The notes beneath the pieces are model-generated. The model did no database searches and had not been told where the DNA came from. It worked only from the letters and a program-made list of their open reading frames with translations. From the NCBI RefSeq assembly GCF_018070465.1, contig NZ_JAGPXT010000008.1, forward strand, positions 124,001 to 188,000: a stretch of 64,000 nt of DNA, written 5' to 3'. Of this stretch, positions 53,218 to 61,348 are shown piece after piece (position 1 is the stretch's first letter; each line of letters starts with the position of its first letter). A program made the position numbers and the translations under genes. The DNA comes from Micromonospora sp. C95. GTDB lineage: Bacteria; Actinomycetota; Actinomycetes; Mycobacteriales; Micromonosporaceae.

Positions 53218-53931
53218 CTACGCCAGCAGAGTCTCCCGCATCCGCGCGCCCAGGTTGATCCCGCCGACCACGCGCGGGCCGGTTGGATCGTGGACGTCGA
53301 GGGTGTTGTTGCGGCGCATCGCCTCGCGGACCGGCGGCGGTAGGCGAGGCGGGTCGTCGATGGCCGCGAGAACGTGCCCGGCGGTCGAGATCAGTCGGTC
53401 GGCCAGGGCTGCGGCGTCGGTGTCCACCCGCACCTGGCCGTACTCGCAGCCGATGACGGTGAGGTCGAGCACCTCGAACACGCGGGCCAGCAGCAGGTCC
53501 GGGTCGGTCACCCGGCCGAGCCGGGGCGCGCGGCTGCCGACCACTGCGACGGCGGCGGTCACCTGCACGTACGGGTGAAGCCCGCCCGGCAGTGCGAACA
53601 GTGGCCACCGCAGGGCCGGTCCGGCCTCCTTCCACAACGGCCGGTAGTTCCGGCGGTGCACCAGGAGACGCCAGCCCGTGCGTCGGTGCACGTCGTGGGC
53701 TTGGGCCTGCAGGTTCAGGTGAGCCTCGTCGGCGGCCTCGCACACCATTCGGGCCGCCACCACCAGGCCGTCGTCGTCGTCCAGCAGCCGGGTGATCGCT
53801 TCGACCTGTTCCGGAAACCGGACCGGCGAGCCAGCGCCGTACCGGTGCCGGACATCCCGCAGCAGTTCCTGTTGCCGGCCGGGATCGAGCTTGACCCGCT
53901 TGCTACCCAGCAACCGCCGGAGCCAACGCAT
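53218..53931 (-). CDS. Hypothetical protein, 237 aa
   Basis: I recognise no family. The protein begins MRWLRRLLGSKRVKLDPGRQ, has a helical region with AARMVCEAADEAHLNLQAQAHDVHRRTGWRLL and a patch RNYRPLWKEAGPALRWPLFALPGGLHPYVQ, and a soluble Asp/Arg-rich end. No signal peptide or membrane helix is seen. It stands alone between the JetD remnant and the DUF2461 gene. ATG at 53931. Confidence 0.65.
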   Translation of the reverse strand: MRWLRRLLGSKRVKLDPGRQQELLRDVRHRYGAGSPVRFPEQVEAITRLLDDDDGLVVAARMVCEAADEAHLNLQAQAHDVHRRTGWRLLVHRRNYRPLWKEAGPALRWPLFALPGGLHPYVQVTAAVAVVGSRAPRLGRVTDPDLLLARVFEVLDLTVIGCEYGQVRVDTDAAALADRLISTAGHVLAAIDDPPRLPPPVREAMRRNNTLDVHDPTGPRVVGGINLGARMRETLLA

Positions 53932-54108
53932 CTCGCCTCGTTTCAGCCGCCGAAAACCGCAGCAATGCTAATGCGCCGGACGCCGCTCGTACCGCGTGGG
54001 GTACTGAGCAATCTCTCGCCTTGCCCGCGGTGGCGAGCCGCACTGCCACAAGAGATGGTGCTGGGGGCGCGAGCTGCGCGTTCGTGGCTACGCACCCGGC
54101 CAGCATGG

Positions 54109-54786
54109 TCAGCTCCCGCCGGTCGTGGAGACGTGCCGGTCCAGCCAGTCGACGAGCGGGGCCAGCGCGTCCCAGCCGTCCCGGACGAGGCGTACCGCCG
54201 CCTCGCCGTCGATTCCGTCCGAAACCCGGTGCACCCGGTCGGCGGCCAGCGACCGGTACCGGAGCAACTCCACCCGGGGATGATCCGCCGGGCAGCCGCG
54301 TGGTCTGGTCTTGAGCCGTTCCCCGATCAGGTGCCAGTCGTCGGCGGTGAGTTCGTCGATGATCCGTTGCAACGCGGCGCCGGAGCGGGCGTCGTCAACC
54401 GCATCGCGGTAGCGCTCGACCTGCTCCGAGGACAGGCCGTGGTAGCCGCCGCCCATTCGCAGCCCTTCGGCGTCGAGCTGCAGGTAGTAGCCGACGCTGT
54501 CGGCCGAGCCGGCGGTCAACCCCTGGTACGTCTTGTACGGCGACTTGTCCTTCGCGAACCGGACGTCGCGCTGCGGTCGCCACACCTTGACCGCGCCGTA
54601 CTTCTCCCCGAGTTCGGCGGCGAGCGCCTCCATCGGCTCGCGGACGCACGAGTCGTACGTCTCCTTGTGCCGGTGCCAGTGGTCTCGGGTGTTGTGCTTC
54701 TCCAACTCCTGATAGAAGCGGAACGCCTCGGCCGGGAAGCCGCCGAACGTCTTGACGTCCGCGCTGCCCTGCTGTCGTCTGCTCAT
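54109..54786 (-). CDS. DUF2461 (TIGR02453) family protein
   Basis: A 225-residue protein beginning near FGGFPAEAFRFYQELEKHNT then RDHWHRHKETYDSCVREPME, with PQRDVRFAKDKSPYKTYQGL and GYYLQLDAEGLRMGGGYHGLSSEQVERYR, the typical DUF2461 blocks. Function unknown; the fold is distantly related to that of toxins and restriction-type enzymes, but that does not assign a role. ATG at 54786; it is a single gene with a GGAGGTGAACC-like site upstream. Confidence 0.9.
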   Translation of the reverse strand: MSRRQQGSADVKTFGGFPAEAFRFYQELEKHNTRDHWHRHKETYDSCVREPMEALAAELGEKYGAVKVWRPQRDVRFAKDKSPYKTYQGLTAGSADSVGYYLQLDAEGLRMGGGYHGLSSEQVERYRDAVDDARSGAALQRIIDELTADDWHLIGERLKTRPRGCPADHPRVELLRYRSLAADRVHRVSDGIDGEAAVRLVRDGWDALAPLVDWLDRHVSTTGGS

Positions 54787-55034
54787 CGCTGGTTCACCTC
54801 CGTCGGGTAAGGCTCTCGTCCGCCTGTGTCCGGTTGAGCCGCGGGGCGCAGGCGCTTGTGTGCCGGGGTTGCGCGACCCGCGTCGGGGACACCGGGGCGG
54901 CGACGCACTCGGTGACGTCGCGGTCCACCTTCGGGCGCCACGCCGACCAGCGCCGGTCAACCGGCGCCCGTGGAGCTGCTACCCAGATCGGCGGCGCTGA
55001 ATCAGCCTCGACTGGTGATCGTGAATCCGGGCCC

Positions 55035-55862
55035 TCAGCCGGACGTGGCCGAGGTCAGGCCACCGCGCGGCTGGGCCACGTCCTCCTCGATCGCGGCCTG
55101 GAAGTTCTCGGCGGCGCTGACCTTGCGGGCGATCACCCCGATCAGCACTCCGTAGATCACCTTCGAGGTGATGTCGGCAAGCGTGTAGGTGATCTGCCGG
55201 GCGACCACCCCATCGGCGGAGTCCCACATCGCCGGCATGAGATACGCCCCGGGATAGAGCATCCAGGAGACGAGGATCAGCCACCAGACGGACCGGGCCG
55301 CCCCCTGGGCGGCGCGGGGCAGGCGGCGCAGGTTGCCGAAGATCAGGCGGGCCACCAGGACGAGCAGGAACAGGAAGAAGACGGTGCTGACCAGACCCCA
55401 GAGCCAGTACGGCCAGGACCTGTCCACCTCGTAGAACTGGCCCGCGTAGCCCGTGTAGATCATGGCCAGGCCGGCGGCGACGAACAGCGCCCAGGTGCGG
55501 TGGAAGCGCCGACCGGTGACTCCCAGCACCACCAGCAACTGGATCAGCAGCACGGGTACGTCGATTGACCAGTTCATGTACCGGTAGCCGTTGGAGAACA
55601 GGGCGTCGGTACCCACGAACGCGCTCCCGTCCCAGGTGAACGCCGCTGACCACCGCTGCGACAGCACCCAGAGTTCGAAGAACGCGGAGATCATGACCAC
55701 CGCGGAGAGCACCGAGGCGAGCCGGTACCGAGGAGCGACACCCGACATGGTGAGCAGGAAGTAGACGAGCCCGGCGGCCATGACGGCGTAGCCGAGAGTG
55801 AGTACGTGCGACACCAGCGTGTACTGGATGACGTTGTAGCCGAACTCGTTCTCGAAGTTCAT
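55035..55862 (-). CDS. NDQ-type microbial rhodopsin, predicted light-driven Na+ pump (KR2-like)
   Basis: A 275-residue seven-helix retinal protein. Helix C reads GYRYMNWSIDVPVLLIQLL, giving Arg94, Asn97, Asp101 and Gln108, exactly the N-D-Q motif that defines sodium-pumping rhodopsins such as KR2 (Asn112, Asp116, Gln123). Helix G reads YTLADITSKVIYGVLIG with counter-ion Asp230 and retinal-binding Lys234. Other segments (LTLGYAVMAAGLVYFLLT, IYTGYAGQFYEV, SWMLYPGAYLMP) also follow KR2 closely. Leu105 at the tuning site suggests green absorption. ATG at 55862; the GTG at 55910 is less likely. Divergent from the second rhodopsin. Confidence 0.95.
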   Translation of the reverse strand: MNFENEFGYNVIQYTLVSHVLTLGYAVMAAGLVYFLLTMSGVAPRYRLASVLSAVVMISAFFELWVLSQRWSAAFTWDGSAFVGTDALFSNGYRYMNWSIDVPVLLIQLLVVLGVTGRRFHRTWALFVAAGLAMIYTGYAGQFYEVDRSWPYWLWGLVSTVFFLFLLVLVARLIFGNLRRLPRAAQGAARSVWWLILVSWMLYPGAYLMPAMWDSADGVVARQITYTLADITSKVIYGVLIGVIARKVSAAENFQAAIEEDVAQPRGGLTSATSG

Positions 55863-55902
55863 GCCGCCGACCCACCTTTTCCGACCTGGGCTCCCCTGCC
55901 AT

Positions 55903-55921
55903 CGCGGCACCTGGTGCCGCG
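55903..55921. promoter_or_regulatory. 8-bp perfect palindrome in the rhodopsin divergent promoter
   Basis: CGCGGCAC (55903-55910) and GTGCCGCG (55914-55921) around CTG, 41 nt upstream of the Na+ pump ATG. Operator-like or a hairpin in its 5' leader. Confidence 0.5.
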
Positions 55922-55933
55922 TCTCCTACGACG

Positions 55934-55947
55934 GGGGTGATTACCCC
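55934..55947. promoter_or_regulatory. GGGGT-N4-ACCCC palindrome in the rhodopsin divergent promoter
   Basis: A second dyad, GGGGT-GATT-ACCCC, next to the AT-richer stretch 55957-55985 that probably contains the -10 regions. The binding protein is unknown; light- or stress-response regulators are candidates. Confidence 0.45.
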
Positions 55948-56039
55948 TTGTCGCCCTAATAAGCCCATAAACATCCTAAACTGGCATCAAGGGGATGTTC
56001 CCTCGTTCCCGCAGAGCCGGTATTGGCTAGGGAGTCGCC

Positions 56040-56735
56040 GTGGAGTTCTGGCTGTGGTTCTACGTCGCCGCCATGGCGGCCGGTGTCGCGCTGTTCCGCT
56101 CTTGGCGGGCCAACCCCAAGGGCGTCCCGCCGGTGGAGTACTCGATCGCCACGGCGATCCCGCTCTGGTCGGGATTCTGGTACGTGGTGATGGCGGTTGG
56201 TGGCGGTCGGATCGAGATCGCCGACCAGACGACCTTCTGGGCCCGCTACGCCGACTGGGTGGTCACCACCCCGCTGCTGTTGGTGGCCCTCTCGCTGACC
56301 GCGATGCACGCGTTGCCCCGCAAGCGCTGGGGCCTGGTCCGCGCGCTCGTCGTCGCCGACATCGTCATGATCACAAGCGGATTCCTGGCTGACCTGATGG
56401 AGAGCCGGGCTGGGCGGTACGGGCTCTACGCCGTCGGGGTGGTGGCCCTGCTGGTCGTCTTCGGGCTGATCTGGGGACCGTTGCGGGCCATCGCCGCCGC
56501 TCAGCCGGCCCCCATGTCGAGGGTCTTCAGGCAGGTGGCGCTCCTGCTCAGTGTGCTCTGGGTGGGCTACCCGCTGATCTGGATCCTGGGGCCGTCCGGG
56601 CTCGGGCAGTTCGGGGACGCCACCGACACCGCCCTGTTCGTGATGCTGCCGATCCTGTCCAAGGTGGTGTGGAGCGCGGTCGACCTGGGTCTCCTGCGGC
56701 GGCTTTCCGACCGCCGCCTGCTCACAGTCGCGTGA
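56040..56735 (+). CDS. Xenorhodopsin-type microbial rhodopsin (predicted inward H+ pump or sensor)
   Basis: A 231-residue seven-helix retinal protein. Helix C is ARYADWVVTTPLLLVALSL, giving Arg69, Asp72, Thr76 and Ala83 at the bacteriorhodopsin 82/85/89/96 sites, so there is no cytosolic proton donor. Helix G is LPILSKVVWSAVD: Lys208 binds retinal, Pro204 replaces the counter-ion Asp (Asp212 of bacteriorhodopsin), and Asp215 sits seven residues after the Lys. Glu33 (VPPVEYSIATAIPLWSGFWY) aligns with Glu36 of Anabaena sensory rhodopsin. These are xenorhodopsin traits; known members pump H+ inward. GTG start with GGGAG. Overlaps blh by GTGA. Confidence 0.93.
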   Translation: MEFWLWFYVAAMAAGVALFRSWRANPKGVPPVEYSIATAIPLWSGFWYVVMAVGGGRIEIADQTTFWARYADWVVTTPLLLVALSLTAMHALPRKRWGLVRALVVADIVMITSGFLADLMESRAGRYGLYAVGVVALLVVFGLIWGPLRAIAAAQPAPMSRVFRQVALLLSVLWVGYPLIWILGPSGLGQFGDATDTALFVMLPILSKVVWSAVDLGLLRRLSDRRLLTVA

Positions 56736-57724
56736 CGCCAGCCTCCCGTCAGGTCGGCCGGCCGGTCCACCATCCACCCGGCGACTGGCTGCTGCGCCGG
56801 GCCGGCCGCCCCGGCCCGATCGTCCTGGCCGGCCTCGTCTGCCTGGACCTGCTGGTGCCGAACGCGGGAACCTGGGCGGGAACTCTCCCGCTGCTCGTGG
56901 GCCTGCTGATCGGCCTGCCGCACGGCGCCGTTGATCACCTGGTACCGGCCTGGGTCTGCGCCAGGGCCCGGTCCCTTCGGATCACCGTCGGGCTGCTGCT
57001 CGCGTACGCCGGGACGGCGGCCGCCACGGTCGCGCTGTTCCTCTGGGCACCCGTCCCCGCTCTGACCGGATTCCTGATCCTCGCGATGCTGCACTTCGGC
57101 ACCGGTGACGTGGCTTACCACGCCGAGCGGGACGGGCGGTCAATAGTCCGTCCCGTGCTCGCCGTCCTGGCCTTCGGGGGTACTCCGGTGGTGCTGCCAA
57201 TCGCGCTGTGGCCCGGGACGGTCGATCCACTGCTGGACGCGGTCGCCCCCGGCGCCACAGCCGCGTTCACGCCGGCCGCGCGGCTGATCGCGTTGTCCGT
57301 CGTACTCCTGGCGGCCCTGGTGACCGGGCTCCGCGAGCTGACCGCGCGCCGCGATGCGGATGCGGCGGGCCTCGGGATCCTCGTCGCGGCCTTCGCGCTG
57401 GTGCCGCCGCCGCTGGCGTTCGGCGGGTACTTCGCAGCCTGGCACTCCGCCCGGCATGTCGCCCGGTTGTTGCGCGCCGACCCCGGCAACAGCCAGCACC
57501 TCGCGGCGAGGCGGCTGGCCGGTCCGATCCGCCGGTTCGCCCGGCAGGCGACCTTGCCCACCGTCGCTGCCTTCGCCGGCCTGCTCGTCCTGGTACACGT
57601 CAGCGCAGGGACCGCAGGTGCGTTCCGAGAGGCCCCTTTTCAACTGGTCTTCGCGGTGCTCGCCGGGCTCACCGTGCCACACGCGGCAATGGTCACCCGA
57701 CTCGATGTACGGACGGCGCGGTGA
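56732..57724 (+). CDS. blh: Brp/Blh-family beta-carotene 15,15'-dioxygenase
   Basis: A 330-residue membrane protein with about eight helices that cleaves beta-carotene to two retinal molecules, using iron and O2. Conserved His-bearing segments are all there: GLPHGAVDHLV (His64, His69), AMLHFGTGDVAYH, YFAAWHSARHVARLL, and LTVPHAAMVTRLD. The GTG at 56732 lies inside the stop of the xenorhodopsin gene (GTGA), so the two are translated together and the retinal supply is tied to rhodopsin expression. No beta-carotene synthesis genes are in the window. Confidence 0.93.
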   Translation: MTPASRQVGRPVHHPPGDWLLRRAGRPGPIVLAGLVCLDLLVPNAGTWAGTLPLLVGLLIGLPHGAVDHLVPAWVCARARSLRITVGLLLAYAGTAAATVALFLWAPVPALTGFLILAMLHFGTGDVAYHAERDGRSIVRPVLAVLAFGGTPVVLPIALWPGTVDPLLDAVAPGATAAFTPAARLIALSVVLLAALVTGLRELTARRDADAAGLGILVAAFALVPPPLAFGGYFAAWHSARHVARLLRADPGNSQHLAARRLAGPIRRFARQATLPTVAAFAGLLVLVHVSAGTAGAFREAPFQLVFAVLAGLTVPHAAMVTRLDVRTAR

Positions 57725-57785
57725 CCGGCGAAACGATCAGGCGTCAGTGGCAACACTCCCGTTCGTCGACATCAACGCCAGGCCG

Positions 57786-58769
57786 TCACCCGGCGAGGTG
57801 GGCCCGGAGGAACGCGGCGATCTCCTTCCGTGCCGGCCTGGCCTGCGGCACCACGCCCGGCATGCTGAGGAACGCGTGGGTGGCGCCGGGGTGTTCGGTG
57901 AGCTGGGCGGGTGTCCCGGCCTCGCGCAACCGTTGCGCGTACGTACGTCCGTGATCGGCAAGCGGGTCGAGCGTCGGCACCACCACCAGCGCCGGGGCCA
58001 GCCCGCTCAGGTCGTCGGCGAACAACGGTGACACCGCGCGAGGATCCGTTCCGTCCGGGGCGGCCAGCCGGCGGAACAGTTCCAGCTGTGGCACGGTGAG
58101 GGTCGGGCTGGTGGCGTACTCGTTCATCGAGGCGTAGTCGAACGCCGTCGACGTCAGATCGACGCAGGGATTGACAAGCACCTGTGCCCGCATCGTCAGG
58201 TCGGACTCCCGGGCACGGATCGCGGCCAGAGCGGCCACCACCGACCCGGCACTCTCGCCGAAGACAGCCAGCCGCGTCGGGTCGATCTTCCACTGGGCGG
58301 CCTGCTGCACCACCTGGCGCAGCACGTCCCAGCCGTCGTCGACAGCAGCGGCCAGCGAGATTCCCGGTGCGACAAGGCGGTGTTCGACCGACACGACCAC
58401 TGCGGGCAGTCGACAGGCGAGGTGGCTGTTGACCCAGTCGCTCTGCACCGCTGTGCCCACGAACCCACCGCCGTGGACGTGGAGCACGAGCGGCAGGCCG
58501 ACCTGGTGGCCGCGTTCGGGCGACGGCCGGTAGACCCGGACCTGGAGCACCCGGTCGGGCAGCGTCACCTGCTGCCAGTCGATCCTGGCCCGGCGGTCCG
58601 GAAACCCGGTGATCACTCGCGCCAGGCCGGAGGCCCGCCTGCGGTTCTCCGCGGCACGGAATGCGTCAAGCGCCTCGGCCGGCATCGTCGACCAGTCCGG
58701 CTCCTTGCGCAGGGCGTGCAGCAGCCGGACTCCCAACGGCGGCCGTTGGATATCCACGGTTTCGCTCAT
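57786..58769 (-). CDS. Alpha/beta hydrolase, hormone-sensitive-lipase-like esterase
   Basis: A 327-residue esterase/lipase of the HSL (family IV) type. The oxyanion motif is LVLHVHGGGFVGTAV, nucleophile Ser in VFGESAGSVVAAL, acid Asp in VPTLDPLADHG, and His in PGATHAFLSMPG. There is no signal peptide; the enzyme is cytosolic. The ATG at 58769 has GAGGAGGGGAC upstream. It is divergent from a TetR-family gene across a 38-bp palindrome, so it is almost certainly that regulator's target; the inducer would be a small ester or its product. Confidence 0.92.
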   Translation of the reverse strand: MSETVDIQRPPLGVRLLHALRKEPDWSTMPAEALDAFRAAENRRRASGLARVITGFPDRRARIDWQQVTLPDRVLQVRVYRPSPERGHQVGLPLVLHVHGGGFVGTAVQSDWVNSHLACRLPAVVVSVEHRLVAPGISLAAAVDDGWDVLRQVVQQAAQWKIDPTRLAVFGESAGSVVAALAAIRARESDLTMRAQVLVNPCVDLTSTAFDYASMNEYATSPTLTVPQLELFRRLAAPDGTDPRAVSPLFADDLSGLAPALVVVPTLDPLADHGRTYAQRLREAGTPAQLTEHPGATHAFLSMPGVVPQARPARKEIAAFLRAHLAG

Positions 58770-58789
58770 GTCCCCTCCTCGGTCGGAGA

Positions 58790-58827
58790 TTACGCTACCT
58801 CCGGTATCGATACTAGAGGTAGCGTAA
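58790..58827. promoter_or_regulatory. 38-bp palindrome (TetR-type operator) in the esterase/TetR divergent promoter
   Basis: TTACGCTACCTC (58790-58801) is the exact reverse complement of 58816-58827, and the centre GTATCGATAC is itself palindromic, with only two mismatched pairs overall. It lies 20 nt upstream of the esterase ATG and 18 nt upstream of the TetR ATG, overlapping both promoters. Confidence 0.8.
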
Positions 58828-58845
58828 CTGGCTATCGTGTGGAGC

Positions 58846-59406
58846 ATGGACCGAGCAACCACACCCACCAGGCCGGCGGGCCGCCCCCGCTCCAGCGTCG
58901 ACGCCACGGTCTTCGCCGCCACGCTCAACACGGTCCACCAGCTCGGCTACGCTCACGCCACCGTCGATCGCATCGCCGGCGCAGCAGGCGTCGCGAAGAC
59001 CACGATCTACCGGCGCTGGCCGTCAAAGGGCGCGCTGATCACCGCCTGCCTCGTCGACGCCTTCGGCCCGGCGCCGCTGACGGGCGCCAGCCGGGAGGAG
59101 ATCATGTCGACAGCGGTCCGGTGGACCGCGGCGAAGATCGGTGAGCCCGGGATCGGCGCGGCATTCGCCGGCGTGTTCACCGATGCGGTGAACGATCCCG
59201 CCCTGCGCCAGCTTCTTTCCGCACAGTTGCAGGACCCCTACCGGCTCGCGCTTCAGGAGGCGCTCGGCGAGCCGGAGAACCGGGTTCTCTTCTTCATCGA
59301 TGTCGTGGTCGGAACGCTGCTCCACCGGATGGGCATGACCGGCGAGCCGATGGCCGACGCCGACGTCGACGCCCTGGTCGAGATGGTCCTACGTGCCCTT
59401 CGCTAG
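58846..59406 (+). CDS. TetR-family transcriptional regulator
   Basis: A 186-residue TetR repressor. The N-terminal helix-turn-helix is LGYAHATVDRIAGAAGVAKTTIYRRWPSKGALI, preceded by PTRPAGRPRSSVDATVFAA. The ligand-binding domain is all-helical (MSTAVRWTAAKIGEPGIGAAFAGVFT and a dimer interface at the end); the C-terminus matches the TetR_C_16-like group. The ATG at 58846 is used; the GTG at 58837 is possible. Autoregulation and control of the divergent esterase are inferred from the palindrome. Confidence 0.93.
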   Translation: MDRATTPTRPAGRPRSSVDATVFAATLNTVHQLGYAHATVDRIAGAAGVAKTTIYRRWPSKGALITACLVDAFGPAPLTGASREEIMSTAVRWTAAKIGEPGIGAAFAGVFTDAVNDPALRQLLSAQLQDPYRLALQEALGEPENRVLFFIDVVVGTLLHRMGMTGEPMADADVDALVEMVLRALR

Positions 59407-59425
59407 TGCGAGGGGTGCTGGCTGG

Positions 59426-60160
59426 TCACGGGTTCGGCAGGGTGGTTCGCCAGGCCGCGACGAGGGCCCCCACGTCGGGATATCGGTCGGCGGGTGTGGC
59501 GGTGGCGGCTCGTGCGGCTACCTGGCGTTGAAGCTGTGAGCCACGCCAGCCGGGTGACGAGTCGAGGAGGTGGTGGATGGTACGGCCCAGGGTGTGGACG
59601 GTGGTGCGCTCGTCGATGACGGCGTCCCGGACGAACTCCTCGGGCGCCATGTAGCGACGGGATCCGGGGAGGCGGTCGGCGTCGAGGGTGAACGGACCGG
59701 GACGGTACTCGTCGAGGTCGATCAGGCGTAGTCGACGGGCGTCGAAGTCGTAGTGGAAGCAGCCGTCGTAGAGGTCTACCGCGACGTAGCCGGCGGCGGT
59801 GACCGCCACGTGCGCGTCGAGGATGGTGTCGATGGCCGTTTCGACATCGTGCAGGGGTAGCTGCTGGAACCGGTGCAGGGCGCTGCGGTCCGAGCCGTGC
59901 GTGGTGGCGTGGTTCAGCACGTCACCGTCGTGCCACGGGTAGACCAGCATCGGCCCGTCGAGAACGCGCTCGGGGCGAACGATTGCCGGGTGCCGCACCG
60001 CGGCGTGGAAGCGGACGGCCCGCAGGAGGGAATGGCGGCTCCGCGCGCTGGTGGCTGTCTTGACGAACCACCGGCGCCCGAACGCCTCGACGCCGTAGGA
60101 GACGCACCCGGAATCCTGGGCGTCGAAGACCGCGAACGCGGAGTGCAAGGGTAGTTCCAC
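59426..60160 (-). CDS. Protein kinase-like protein (small, atypical)
   Basis: A protein of about 244 residues with a protein-kinase-like lay-out. RRWFVKTATSARSRHSLLRAV contains the ATP-contacting Lys, FHAAVRHPAIVRPERVLDGPMLVYPW follows, then the catalytic loop YVAVDLYDGCFHYDF, metal motif LRLIDLDEYRPGPF, and RYMAPEEFVRDAV. The Gly-rich loop is missing and HRD/DFG are altered, so activity is uncertain; it could be a pseudokinase. The GTG at 60160 is chosen; a TTG at 60229 would add 23 residues. Targets unknown. Confidence 0.7.
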   Translation of the reverse strand: MELPLHSAFAVFDAQDSGCVSYGVEAFGRRWFVKTATSARSRHSLLRAVRFHAAVRHPAIVRPERVLDGPMLVYPWHDGDVLNHATTHGSDRSALHRFQQLPLHDVETAIDTILDAHVAVTAAGYVAVDLYDGCFHYDFDARRLRLIDLDEYRPGPFTLDADRLPGSRRYMAPEEFVRDAVIDERTTVHTLGRTIHHLLDSSPGWRGSQLQRQVAARAATATPADRYPDVGALVAAWRTTLPNP

Positions 60161-60364
60161 GCCCAGAACGGTAAGGCGACAGTCCGCCCTTTTCTTCGCG
60201 GGACGGCGCAGTCGGCACGGATCGAACAAGCGCGGACGTCGCCTGCTGAGAATCCGGGTGTTTCCCTCTTCACTGGCCGGGCATGCACCATTCGTTCACC
60301 TCATCGGAATTCCGGGTCCCGGCGAGGCATCCACTCCGCCGGGCGTGAGGAGAGAGGTTTGGTC

Positions 60365-60799
60365 ATGCCCGACAAGCACGAGCAGGCCGAAGAGATGCGC
60401 GACGACGTACCGTCGACGATCGCACGTTCCGACGACAAGGCGGTCCGAACCTACAAGGAGACCCTCGAGTCGGCCGAGGAGACCTACGGAGACGGCGAGC
60501 GGGCCCACCGCACCGCGTACGCCTCGCTGAAGCACACCCACGAGAAGGTCGGCGACCACTGGGAGCCCAAGGAACACAAGGGCCCCTCGGACCCACAGGC
60601 GGCGCAGGGTACGCCCGAGTCCGCGCGGGGCCGGCGGGACACCGCCCAGGGAGTCGACGCCAACGCCAGCAAGGGCCATCTCGACGACGTCGCCCGGCGG
60701 GTCGGCATCGACCAGCCGGAGAACCTGAACAAGGACGACGAGGTGAAGGCGATCGAGAAGGCCAACGCCCGCGCCACCGCCCGGGCCCGGAAGAAGTGA
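60365..60799 (+). CDS. ChaB-family protein
   Basis: A 144-residue hydrophilic protein. MPDKHEQAEEMRDDVPSTIARSDDKAVRTYKETLESAEETYGDGERAHRTAYASLKHTHEKVGDHW, split here over its blocks, shows the ChaB core (DDVPSTIARS and AHRTAYASLKH). The tail is Lys/Ala/Asp-rich and disordered. ChaB is a small protein first linked to cation transport regulation; its real role is unclear. The ATG at 60365 has GAGAGAGG upstream. Confidence 0.88.
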   Translation: MPDKHEQAEEMRDDVPSTIARSDDKAVRTYKETLESAEETYGDGERAHRTAYASLKHTHEKVGDHWEPKEHKGPSDPQAAQGTPESARGRRDTAQGVDANASKGHLDDVARRVGIDQPENLNKDDEVKAIEKANARATARARKK

Positions 60800-60918
60800 C
60801 GAGACCCTGCGACCGCTCCGGCTCCATGTCTGCGCCGGCACGTCGAGTCACATCACAGTGAGTCACCATTTCGACACACCTCTACCCCGGCGGGCGGCGG
60901 GTCACCAACACTTCTCCC

Positions 60919-61335
60919 ATGGAGAGCAGTGGGCGTGAGCGCAGCGACGAGCGTTTCGAGAAGGTGGCCGAGGAGACCTCGGAGACGGTGACCCATGCGG
61001 CCAGCGTGCTGGAGGAGGAACTCGCCGCGGGCATTGCCAGCGCGCGGCGGCTGGAGGAGAAGCTGAGCGCCGACCGCAGGGTGGACCCGGAGGCGTTCGA
61101 CGAGCTGGTGACGCGGGTCCGCACCGACGGGCACGCACTGATCGACACCGTGGTCGCGCAGTTGAAGACCGCCGACGACCGGCGTGGTGAGGTCATCCGT
61201 CGGTACACGTCGGACGCGCACGACGCCCTCGACGGCGTGCTCAACCTCGCGCGGCTGGTGCCGGACATGGCGAACGGGCTGGTCGACCGGCTCAAGCCGG
61301 AGGCCACGCAGAAGCCCACGCCCTCGGACAGGTAG
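60919..61335 (+). CDS. Hypothetical helical protein, 138 aa
   Basis: A charged, mostly helical soluble protein with coiled-coil potential (ASVLEEELAAGIASARRLEEKL and VVAQLKTADDRRGEVIRRY). No domain is recognised. There is no signal or membrane segment. It ends 13 bases before the GTG of the polyprenyl synthase, so co-transcription is likely, though a functional tie is not shown. ATG at 60919, no strong ribosome binding site. Confidence 0.7.
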   Translation: MESSGRERSDERFEKVAEETSETVTHAASVLEEELAAGIASARRLEEKLSADRRVDPEAFDELVTRVRTDGHALIDTVVAQLKTADDRRGEVIRRYTSDAHDALDGVLNLARLVPDMANGLVDRLKPEATQKPTPSDR

Positions 61336-61348
61336 CCGGAGCAACAGC

